Assembly: GCA_018398805.1 (NCBI GenBank)
Contig: JAGFBZ010002544.1
Coordinates: 1-64,000, forward strand
Direction of reading: 5' to 3'
DNA: 64,000 bases
Origin: Hirundichthys speculiger
Lineage: Eukaryota; Chordata; Actinopteri; Beloniformes; Exocoetidae
The notes under the pieces are model-generated. The model was not told where the DNA came from, did no database searches, and saw only the letters and a program-made list of their open reading frames with translations. A program made the position numbers and the translations under genes. Of the stretch, positions 1 through 10,400 are shown one piece after another (positions within the stretch are counted from its first letter, which is position 1; the number at the start of each line of letters is the position of its first letter).

Positions 1-490
1 CCGGGACAACGGAAGCAGTGCGGTCTGGTTTGACGGTCTGAAAGTTCAGATCTTCGAAAGAAGTTCGCTCTTCTTCAGTCTTCCACGGATCTGTTCTGGA
101 CCCGCGGAACATTTAAAGACCAGAACCCGCCAAGAAAAGCCCGGAGGAACGCACGAGGACAGCACGAGGACAGCAGCTCCAGAGTCAGGTAGACAGTTGT
201 TCTGGAGTTCACGTTCACCTTCAGCTGCAGGTAGAAACCGTCAAAGAGCCTAACCCTGACCTTAACCCGGGTAGACGGCTGGACACTGAGCACGTGAGCA
301 CGTGCTGAACGAGCTCCTCTTCCGTGGTTATAACAGGACTGACGTCAGTTTGGAGATCAGGTGACGTTTGTAAAAGTGTCTTTCAAACGTAACAAACAGC
401 TGAACTCATCTGGATGTTTGTCCACATGTTCATCATCTGGACACCTGGACATACGTCCAGATGTTCATCTGGATATGAATCAGATGTTCA
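1..490. other. unassigned single-copy-like sequence
   Basis: I recognise no coding exon or repeat here. The sequence is of moderate GC content and ends where AT-rich simple sequence begins. A noncoding 5' exon of the gene starting at 4404 could lie here or further upstream, because that gene's first coding exon is preceded by a splice acceptor, but no donor stands out enough to call. Confidence 0.4.
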
Positions 491-499
491 TCTCAGTTC

Positions 500-716
500 A
501 TGGACTGAGCTCCAGTATAATATCATATAATATGATATATTATAATGTAATATAATATAGTATGATATAATATAATATATTTATAATATAATATGATATG
601 ATATCATATATTATAACATAATATATTATAATATGATATATTTATAATATAATATAATATAATGTATTATAGTATGATATGATATAATGTATTATAATAT
701 AATTATTATGATATGG
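500..716. repeat. AT-rich simple repeat (TATAATATGATA type)
   Basis: Degenerate short-period sequence built almost entirely from TATAATATAATATGATAT-like words. It abuts the left target-site duplication of the hAT element that begins at 726. Confidence 0.85.
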
Positions 717-725
717 TGTGTCAGT

Positions 726-1764
726 TCGGGGTGTGAAAAAAAATCGATTTGGCAATATATCGCGATTTCCGGCCGCCCAATGTAATATCGATTTTTCAGC
801 TCCTAATATCGATATCGTCAGTATGTTGTAATGGTTACTTTAATGTGCAAAAACACTAATAATAAACAATAAATAGGTTGTTTTGAAGCAAATAGTTTTG
901 ACTATTTTTGACAGTTTGTCCTCTGAATGATCAATATCATCTGATGAATATATACAGCAGCTTGATTTTTCATCTCTACTTTAAATTTTGATATTAACCG
1001 TGTAGAATATCGCAATATATTGTGATTAGTGCTGGGCAATATGACGATATATATCGTGAAGACGATATAAAAGTGTGTATCGTGCCATTTCTCTTCTATC
1101 GTTTCTATCGTTTCTAACCTAATTTTATCAATTATTACAGCAAATATGTAATTAAATAACCTGCAATGATAAATTTGATAGAATCATATCTACTTCTACA
1201 AAGTAGCCTTTTATGTTTGCACTTTTATTCATGGTTAATGCCTTAAACAGAGTTCTCTTCAACCCTGATGTTTACTTTAGACACTTTATATTGGTTTGCA
1301 AACTTTGCACTACAAGGTTACAGATTTCAGAAAGTTGAAAAATATTTGTGTTTATTTTTTTTATAGCTGAACTTCAGTGCAAAAATGTGTTTTTCCCTCT
1401 CAGAAACTGTTGTGCACTTTAAAAAATGTGTGAAAGCTACTGTACCTCTGTACCTACCTGTTTTTGCTGCACTAAAATGTATGTTTGTGACAGTTCAGCT
1501 AAATGTCCTTTCAAAATAAAGTTGAAAAGTAAGCAATGACATTTTTGTCAAACTTTTCAGAGAATAACTGAAAACATACTTTATTATGGTATATCGTGAT
1601 ATATATCGTTATCGTGATATAAAATAGTCCATATCCTGATATATGATTTTTTCCATATCGCCCAGCACTAATCGTGATATCGCAATATTGTGATAATATC
1701 GTATTGTGACCCAAGTATCATGATACATATCGTATTGCGAGGTCCTTGCCAACACTCACCCCTA
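726..1764. mobile_element. non-autonomous hAT element with nested insertion
   Basis: The termini TCGGGGTGTG (left) and CTCACCCCTA (right) form short inverted repeats. They are flanked on both sides by GTGTCAGT (718-725 and 1765-1772), an 8-bp duplication typical of hAT transposons. There is no transposase. A second hAT element (1027-1670) has landed inside it, so this one is older. Confidence 0.75.
1027..1670 (+). mobile_element. hAT MITE family A, copy 1
   Basis: It starts TAGTGCTGGGCAATATGA and ends CATATCGCCCAGCACTA, flanked by ATTGTGAT (1019-1026) and ATCGTGAT (1671-1678), an 8-bp duplication with one mismatch. The roughly 640-bp body has no ORF and recurs four more times in this window (13214, 22925, 52113, 52965). 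Confidence 0.85.
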
Positions 1765-1772
1765 GTGTCAGT

Positions 1773-2744
1773 GTTGATTGTTGTAATTACAGTCATTTAT
1801 TTCCGTGACCGGTTTCAGATTCTCATAAGAACTTTGAGAAAAATCGAAGCTGTAATTTTATTTTAAAATTAAACATTTTCTAAGATCACATGTACTGTAC
1901 AATCAGCAGTTTGATGGACACATTTTGCTGTAAAATCTTTCAATTTAACAAAATTGAGACTTTCTGAAAAAAGTTTTCAACATTTTGCCACTTTTGAGGA
2001 ATAACACATTTGTGTAGTAAAACTGACATTTGATTCCAGTTTTTCACTTAAAGTCCTGAAATCAGAAATATTTGTTGTAAAAATGTTGCGACTTTGTTGT
2101 AGAATCGCAAATTTTACTTTTTGACATCAAATCATGACTTGAATGCAAAATCACTATATTTACAAAACTGACTTTTTCACAAAATCCATTGTTTCTTAAT
2201 TAAGATTTAATAATATAACTTCTATTTAATATCTCCCAGGGGTCATGATCAGTTTGTGTTGAGATACAAATAAAGTCAAACTGAACTGAAATCTTGTACA
2301 GTTTAGAATTATCACCTTTATATTTATTATAAAACTTGCAAACTATGCAAAAATGTGTCATACGTGATAAGAACAAAATGCATTTAAAAATAAATGTGTT
2401 CAGATCAAGAAGATTGAAGATTTTTATTTTCCATTTGAACAAAGACAGCTGGTCTGGACACGTTGGACATAAACCCGTCCACCCATATGGTCCCCCCCCC
2501 CCCCCCCCCCCCCCCCCAACCCTTCCAGAACATTCTAGTCCATAAATATAACTTTAAACATATTTGATTTTTTAGGGACCGGTATAAAGGTGGGTGGGTT
2601 AAAAACATGAGGGACGACTACCTGGGAGTCCGTACGGGTCGAGGGGGACACCATCTGGTCCTGCAGCTTTGTTGGAGTCAAAAAGACAACTGAGAAATGC
2701 TTTGAATAAGACAAAGGCTGTCAAACACAAACCGATATAAAAAG
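1773..2744. other. intergenic AT-rich sequence
   Basis: No exon, RNA gene or recognisable transposon is visible, apart from the poly-C tract at 2492-2517. The short open frames here have no family signature. Confidence 0.4.
2492..2517. repeat. 26-nt poly-C tract
   Basis: Uninterrupted C homopolymer (poly-G on the minus strand). Its length is likely to be polymorphic or inaccurately assembled. Confidence 0.9.
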
Positions 2745-2904
2745 ATAAAAATTAGGGCTATCAATTTCTCAAAATAATTAATCAGATTAATCGCATGACT
2801 GTCAATAGTTAATCATGATTAATCGCAAATTAATCGCATATTTTTATCTGTTCTAAATCTACCTTATACAGATCTTTTTCAAGTTGTATTACTCTTATTA
2901 ATAC

Positions 2905-3450
2905 GAGTCCTGACTAGAACCAGGAAATATGACCATATTAGTCCAGTTCCTGAGGTCTCTGGCTTCCTGTCACTCAGAGAATAGACTTTAAAACAGCTCT
3001 ACTTGTGTTCAAGTCTCTTCATGGCCCCAAAGTCCATCTCTGACATGTTAGATCCATATGAACCAACCTGGACTCTGAGAACCTCAGGTAGTGGTCTCCT
3101 GCTGGTGTCCAGAGTCAGGACTAAACAAGGTGAAGCTGCATTTCAGTTTTATGCTCCTAAAATCTGGACCAGTCTTCCAGAAGATGTGAGACAGACCTGA
3201 ACTCTGACAATGTTCAGATCCAGACTGAAAACAGTTCTGTTCAGATGTGAAGATGATGACTGGAAGGATTTTATCTGCACTCTTCAGTTTAAATTTAATT
3301 AATTAATTTTTTTATTAATTAATTTTATTTATTATTGATTATTTTTATGCTTGTATGGAATGATTCTAGTTGCCTTCTTGTGATTTTATGCATCTGTAAA
3401 GCACTTTGAATTGCCTTGTGTACGAATTGTGCTCTACAAATAAAGTTGCC
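2905..3450 (+). mobile_element. 5'-truncated L2-type LINE, 3' end
   Basis: Positions 3003-3200 translate to the C-terminal end of an L2/CR1-type reverse transcriptase, with a SRVRTKQGEAAFQFYAPKIW segment followed by SLPEDVR. The usual FRSRLKT motif follows after a stop codon. An AATAAA lies near 3438. The copy is non-functional and nested in the hAT element. Confidence 0.7.
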
Positions 3451-3982
3451 TAATATGAGATACACAAATGCTAGCCTTATGCAAAACAAATGCATTTTTA
3501 TTTATTGCTACAATGCCAAATCCATTATATATATTATATATATATGCAATATTGTCTCTTATGTTCTTCATACAAAATATTTTTGTGGTTTGCTTCAAAC
3601 GGCGGGGGGGGGGCTCTCTGCATCAGCGCTCTCATTAGCCAACAAGTGATATTTCAGTAGTCGGAAACTAAATCTAACTAAACTAACTAAATTCACATCG
3701 ACAGCAAACACAAACAACATTTATCTTGTGGAGTTAGCCATCAGGCAAGGTTTTGAAGCTGAACTTACCATTCAAAATAGTATCTTTTGTATCCATTTTT
3801 ATCCCAGCTACTGCTAACGGAGGTTTGTTTACGTCTGTCTGTCATGGCCGTCAACGTCAGTGCATGACTTCCTGTTTTGACAGGACTACGGAGGACTACG
3901 AGACTACAACTACGGCGGGGCCCGAGGCTCATTAAACCTACTCTCCTCTACTATTGTACATCAAACGGCCAGGCGTGTTAAT

Positions 3983-4328
3983 CCGCGTTAAAAAAATTAG
4001 TTGCGTTAAAATTATTTTGCGTTAATCACACGTTAACGCGTTAACTTTGACAGCCCTAGTTAAAATTATTTTGCGTTAATCACGCGTTAACGCGTTAACT
4101 TTGACAGCCCTAGTTAAAATTATTTTGCGTTAATCACGCGTTAACGCGTTAACTTTGACAGCCCTAGTTAAAATTATTTTGCGTTAATCACGCGTTAACG
4201 CGTTAACTTTGACAGCCCTAGTTAAAATTATTTTGCGTTAATCACGCGTTAACGCGTTAACTTTGACAGCCCTAGTTAAAATTATTTTGCGTTAATCACA
4301 CGTTAACGCGTTAACTTTGACAGCCCTA
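3983..4328. repeat. 54-bp tandem repeat made of a hAT terminus
   Basis: About six near-identical 54-bp units, each containing GCGTTAATCACGCGTTAACG and ending in TTGACAGCCCTAG, which is the terminal inverted repeat of the surrounding hAT element. Units differ mainly at a cacg/cgcg position. The last unit supplies the actual right end of the element. Confidence 0.9.
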
Positions 4329-4403
4329 ATAGAAAATAAAGCAGAAATGTTGTCATCATACGTGACTTCCCCACATGTCTGCAGGTCTCGTTTTAATCAG
4401 GTG

Positions 4404-7400
4404 ATGATGGACGGGAAGCAGCGCTGCGTGAAGCTCTCTGTCCAGCCGTCCAGAGGACTCGTAGATGAGAAGTTTGTGGTGCTGGTCCAGAACGTTCTCC
4501 CGGGTTCGAACGTGACTGTCCACGCCCTCCATCACTGCGACGACGGATACCACTGGCAGGCGTTCGCTCACTACACGGCCGACGCTGTCGGAGACGTAAA
4601 CGGTACGAAGATCAGAGCGGATGCAGAGATTCGCCTCAGACGTCTAACAGGTGTCGTAAAGGTGTCGCCCTCTGCCTTCCAGTCTCCCAGGATTCCAGTG
4701 TGGGGGGGACGTATTCAGGAGTTGAACCGATGGGTTTACTGTGGAGCCTCCAGCCAGTTCCAGGCAGCAAAGCTGGTCTCAGGTCAGAGCAGGTGACAGC
4801 GATCAATACAGAATCAATAATCGGTGTTGGAGCTGACTCCGGTGTGATCTCTCAGGATGAGGAAGAAGGACGTCCAGACTCCCATGGTGGTATCCATCTC
4901 CGTCTACCAGGGCCACCAGACCGAGGCCTTTGAGGATCAGCGGCCGTTGGCCAGTGTGGTGGTGGAGCGCTGGTACATGGCCCCTGGGGTCCGCAGGGTC
5001 CCCATCACCGAGGACGGACTCACTGCAACCCTCTTCCTGCCTCCAGGTAGGACCTGACGAGATACACCTGCAGCAGGTATTTAAGATGATTCAGGAAGTG
5101 ATCAGTCAACAACGTCATGAGAAAACCTCTGCAGACCACTGAGTGGTCCATGAGAGGTCCATGAGAGGTCGATCAGTGGTCCATGACTGGTCCATGAGTG
5201 GTCCACGAGTGGTCCATGAGTGGTCCATGAGTGGTCCTTGAGAGGTCCATGAGTGGTCCATGAGTGGTCCATGAGTGGTCCATGAGTGGTCCATGAGTGG
5301 TCCATGAGTGGTCCTTGAGAGGTCCATGAGTGGTCCATGAGTGGTCCATGAGTGGTCCATGAGTGGTCCATGAGTGGTCCATGAGTGGTCCCTGAGTGGT
5401 CCATGAGTGGTGGTCCACGAGTGGTCCACGAGTGGTCCATGAGTGGTCCATTGAGAGGTCCATGAGAGTGAGTGGTCCATGAGTGGGTCCATGAGTGGTC
5501 CATGAGTGGTCCTTGAGAGGTCCATGAGTGGTCCATGAGTGGTCCATGAGTGGTCCACGAGTGGTCCATGAGTGGTCCATGAGTGGTCCGTCCAGAGTGG
5601 TCCATGAGTGGTCCTTGAGTGGTCCATGAGTGGTCCAGTGGTCCATAAGTGGTCCACGAGTGGTCCATGAGAGGTCCATGAGTGGTCCATAAGTGGTTCA
5701 TGAGTGGTCCATGAGAGGTCCATGAGAGGTCCATGAGAGATCAATGACTGGTCCATCAGTGGTCCATGACTGGTCCATGAGTGGTCCATGAGTGGTCCAT
5801 GAGAGGTCCATGAGAGGTCCATGAGTGGTGGTCCATGAGTGGTCCGCGAGTGGTCCGTGAGAGGTCCGTGAGTGGTCTGTGAGAGGTCCATGAGTGGTCC
5901 ATGAGTGGTCCATGAGAGGTCCATGAGAGGTCCATGAGAGGTCCATGAGTGGTCCATGAGTGGTCCATGAGAGGTCCATGAGTGGTCCATGAGTGGTCCA
6001 TGAGTGGTCCATGAGAGGTCCACGAGTGGTCCACGAGAGGTCCATGAGTGGTCCATGAGTGGTCCATGAGAGGTCCATGAGAGGTCCATGAGAGGTCCAT
6101 GAGTGGTCCATGAGAGGTCCATGAGTGGTCCATGAGTGGTCCATGAGAGGTCCATGAGAGGTCCATGAGAGGTCCATGAGTGGTCCATGAGAGGTCCATG
6201 AGAGGTCCATGAGAGATCAATGACTGGTCCATCAGTGGTCCATGACTGGTCCATGAGTGGTCCATGAGTGGTCCATGAGAGGTCCATGAGAGGTCCATGA
6301 GTGGTGGTCCATGAGTGGTCCGCGAGTGGTCCATGAGAGGTCCGTGAGTGGTCTGTGAGAGGTCCATGAGAGGTCCATGAGTGGTCCATGAGTGGTCCAT
6401 GAGAGGTCCACGAGTGGTCCATGAGTGGTCCACGAGAGGTCCATGAGTGGTCCATGAGTGGTCCATGAGAGGTCCACGAGTGGTCCACGAGTGGTCCATG
6501 AATGGTCCATAAGTGGTCCATAAGTGGTGGTCCATGAGTGGTTCATGAGTGGTCCATGAGAGGTCCATGAGTGGTCCATGAGAGGTCCATGAGTGGTCCA
6601 TGAGTGGTCCGCGAGTGGTCCTCGAGTGGTCCATGAGAGGTCCATGAGTGGTGGTCCATGAGAGGTCCATGAGTGGTGGTCCGCGAGTGGTCCTCGAGTG
6701 GTCCATGAGTGGTCCATGAGTGGTCCATGAGAGGTCCACGAGTGGTCCATGAGTGGTCCATAAGTGGTCCATAAGTGGTGGTCCATGAGTGGTTCATGAG
6801 TGGTCCATGAGAGGTCCATGAGTGGTGGTCCATGAGAGGTCCATGAGTGGTGGTCCATGAGAGGTCCATGAGTGGTGGTCCATGAGAGGTCCATGAGTGG
6901 TGGTCTGCGAGTGGTCCTCGAGTGGTCCATGAGAGGTCCATGAGTGGTGGTCCATAAGTGGTCCATGAGAGGTCCATGAGTGGTCCACGAGTGGTCCGCG
7001 AGTGGTCCACGAGTGGTCCTCGAGTGGTCCGTGAGTGGTCCACGAGAGGTCCATGAGTGGTCCATGAGAGGTCCATGAGTGGTCCATGAGTGGTGGTCCG
7101 TGAGTGGTCCACGAGAGGTCCACGAGTGGTCCATGAGTGGTGGTCCACGAGTGGTCCACGAGTGGTCCACGAGTGGTCCATGAGTGGTCCATGAGTGGTC
7201 CATGAGAGGTCCATCAGTGGTCCATGAGTGGTCCATGAGAGGTCTGTGAGTGGTCCACGAGTGGTCCATGAGTGGTCCATGAGAGGTCCATGAGTGGTGG
7301 TCCGTGAGTGGTCGACGAGTGGTCCACGAGACGTCCATGAGAGGTCCATGAGAGGTCCATGAGTGGTGGTCCGTGAGTGGTCGACGAGTGGTCCACGAGA

Positions 7401-10400
7401 GGTCCATGAGAGGTCCATGAGTGGTGGTCCGTGAGTGGTTGACGAGTGGTCCACGAGAGGTCCATGAGAGGTCCATGAGTGGTCCATGAGAGGTCAATGA
7501 GTGGTGGTCCGTGAGTGGTCGACGAGTGGTCCACGAGACGTCCATGAGTGGTCCATGAGAGGTCCATGAGAGGTACATGAGTGGTCCGTGAGTGGTCCAC
7601 GAGTGGTCCATCAGTAGTCCATGAGAGGTCCATGAGTGGTCCATGAGAGGTCCATGAGAGGTTCATGAGTGGTGGTCCATGAGTGATCCATGAGTGGTCC
7701 ATAAGTGGTCCATGAGAGGTCCACGAGTGGTCCGCGAGTGGGTGGTCCACGAGTGGTCCACGAGTGGTCCGTGAGTGGTCCACGAGTGGTCCATGAGTGG
7801 TTCATGAGTGGTCCATGAGAGGTCCATGAGTGGTCCATGAGAGGTCCATGAGAGGTCCATCAGAGGTCCATGAGTGGTCCATGAGTGGTTCATGAGTGGT
7901 CCATGAGAGGTCCATGAGAGGTCCATCAGTGGTCCATGAGAGGTCCATGAGGGTCCATGAGAGGTCCATCAGTGGTCCATGAGAGGTCCATGAGTCCATG
8001 AGAGGTCCATGAGTGGTGGTCCATGAGTGATCCATGAGTGGTCCATAAGTGGTCCATGAGAGGTCCATGAGTGGTCCATCAGTGGTCCATGAGAGGTCCA
8101 TGAGAGGTCCATGAGTGGTCCATGAGTGGGTAATGAGAGGTCCATGAGTGGTCCATCAGTGGTCCACGAGTGGTCCATGAGAGGTCCATGAGAGGTCCAT
8201 CAGTGGTCCGTGAGTGGTGGTCGACGAGTGGTCCACGAGACGTCCATGAGAGGTCCATGAGAGGGGTCCATGAGTGGTGGTCCGTGAGTGGTCGACGAGT
8301 GGTCCACGAGAGGTCCATGAGAGGTCCATGAGTGGTGGTCCGTGAGTGGTTGACGAGTGGTCCACGAGAGGTCCATGAGAGGTCCATGAGTGGTCCATGA
8401 GAGGTCCATGAGTGGTGGTCCGTGAGTGGTCGACGAGTGGTCCACGAGACGTCCATGAGTGGTCCATGAGAGGTCCATGAGAGGTACATGAGTGGTCCGT
8501 GAGTGGTCCACGAGTGGTCCATCAGTAGTCCATGAGAGGTCCATGAGTGGTCCATGAGAGGTCCATGAGAGGTTCATGAGTGGTGGTCCATGAGTGATCC
8601 ATGAGTGGTCCATAAGTGGTCCATGAGAGGTCCACGAGTGGTCCGCGAGTGGTCCACGAGTGGTCCACGAGTGGTCCGTGAGTGGTCCACGAGTGGTCCA
8701 TGAGTGGTTCATGAGTGGTCCATGAGAGGTCCATGAGTGGTCCATGAGAGGTCCATGAGAGGTCCATCAGAGGTCCATGAGTGGTCCATGAGTGGTTCAT
8801 GAGTGGTCATGAGAGGGAGGTCCATGAGAGGTCCATCAGTGGTCCATGAGAGGTCCATGAGTGGTCCATGAGAGGTCCATCAGTGGTCCATGAGAGGTCC
8901 ATGAGAGGTCCATGAGTGGTGGTCCATGAGTGATCCATGAGTGGTCCATAAGTGGTCCATGAGAGGTCCATGAGTGGTCCATCAGTGGTCCATGAGAGGT
9001 CCATGAGAGGTCCATGAGTGGTCCATGAGTGGGTAATGAGAGGTCCATGAGTGGTCCATCAGTGGTCCACGAGTGGTCCATGAGAGAGGTCCATGAGAGG
9101 TCCATCAGTGGTCCACGAGTGGTCCGCGAGTGGTCCTCGAGTGGTCCAGGAGAGGGTCCATGAGAGGTCCGTGAATGGTCCACGAGAGGTCTATGAGTGG
9201 TCCATGAGTGGTCCGTGAGAGGTCCATCAGTAGTCCATGAGAGGTCCATCAGTGGTCCACGAGAGGTCTATGAGTGGTCCATGAGTGGTCCGTGAGAGGT
9301 CCATCAGTAGTCCATGAGAGGTCCATCAGTGGTCCACGAGAGGTCTATGAGTTGTCCACGAGTGGTCCATGAGTGGTCCATCAGTAGTCCATGAGAGGTC
9401 CATCAGTGGTCCATCAGTGGTCCATGAGAGGTCCATGAGTGGTCCGTGAGTGGTCTGTGAGTGGTCCACGAGAGGTCCATGAGAGGTCCATGAGTGGTCT
9501 GTGAGTGGTCCACGAGAGGTCCATGAGAGGTCCGTGAGTGGTCCACGAGTGGTCTGTGAGTGGTCCACGAGAGGTCCATGAGTGGTCCACGAGTGGTCTG
9601 TGAGTGGTCCACGAGAGGTCCATGAGAGGTCCGTGAGTGGTCCACGAGTGGTCTGTGAGTGGTCCACGAGAGGTCCATGAGAGGTCCGTGAGTGGTCCAC
9701 GAGTGGTCCATGAGTGGTCCATCAGTGGTCCATCAGTGGTCCATGAGAGGTCCATGAGTGGTCCGTGAGTGGTCCACGAGAGGTTCATGAGTGGTTCATG
9801 AGTGGTCCATGAGTGGTCCATCAGTAGTCCATGAGAGGTCCATCAGTGGTCCATCAGTGGTCCATGAGTGGTCCATGAGTGGTGGTCCATGAGTGGTCCA
9901 TGAGTGGTCCACAAGTGGTCCTCGAGTGGTCCATGAGAGGTCCATGAGTAGGAGCCGCAGCACAGAAACAAAACTCACTTCGTTCTTATCAGTTCAAATG
10001 TTTCATATTGATACCAAAACCAATTTCTTGTTTTCAACTCAGATACCTGAACAATCCATTTTTTTTGGTACCACTGTATAAAAAATTCAGCATACATGAA
10101 GTTATTTTAGAAATTAATTTCAGCAGGGCCAACCAGCATTCAGAAATTATAACCAACGTAATCGTGGTCATTCATTATTTCAGTTGTTTGAGATATTCAA
10201 CAAATGTTCATAGATAGTACCCTACTATACTGTCTCAACTATAGATTCATGATCCATAAAAGGGCTGTTTAAAGGAATAAACAGGAGATCCTTCTGTTTC
10301 AACCAGCTGCTACTGTAAAAGAACATGGAAAAGACATGTTGTAATAACTGTTGTGTTGTCATGACTGTCTGAAGGACCTGGACCCTTCCCTGGAGTCCTG

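Larger units (their letters stand above)
2753..4328. mobile_element. hAT element (TAGGGCTRTCAA termini), interrupted
   Basis: The left end TAGGGCTATCAA and the right end TTGACAGCCCTA are inverted repeats. The flanks ATAAAAAT (2745-2752) and ATAGAAAA (4329-4336) match at 6 of 8 positions, consistent with an aged hAT duplication. The interior contains an L2 LINE 3' fragment, and the right end is tandemly repeated (3983-4328). The element ends 56 bp before the splice acceptor (after 4384) of the ACOT/BAAT-like gene's first coding exon. Confidence 0.65.

Noticed and set aside
4317..4403. Earlier in-frame start for the ACOT/BAAT-like protein at 4317
   Set aside because: That stretch is hAT terminus and intron sequence ahead of a splice acceptor at 4384. 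The homologous region begins after the ATG at 4404.
5115..9978. Long minus-strand open frames (up to about 470 codons) with an [11 protein letters not shown] repeat
   Set aside because: They are forced by the 11-bp period and lack of stop codons in all three frames. They have no flanking non-repeat coding sequence, and they lie in an intron.
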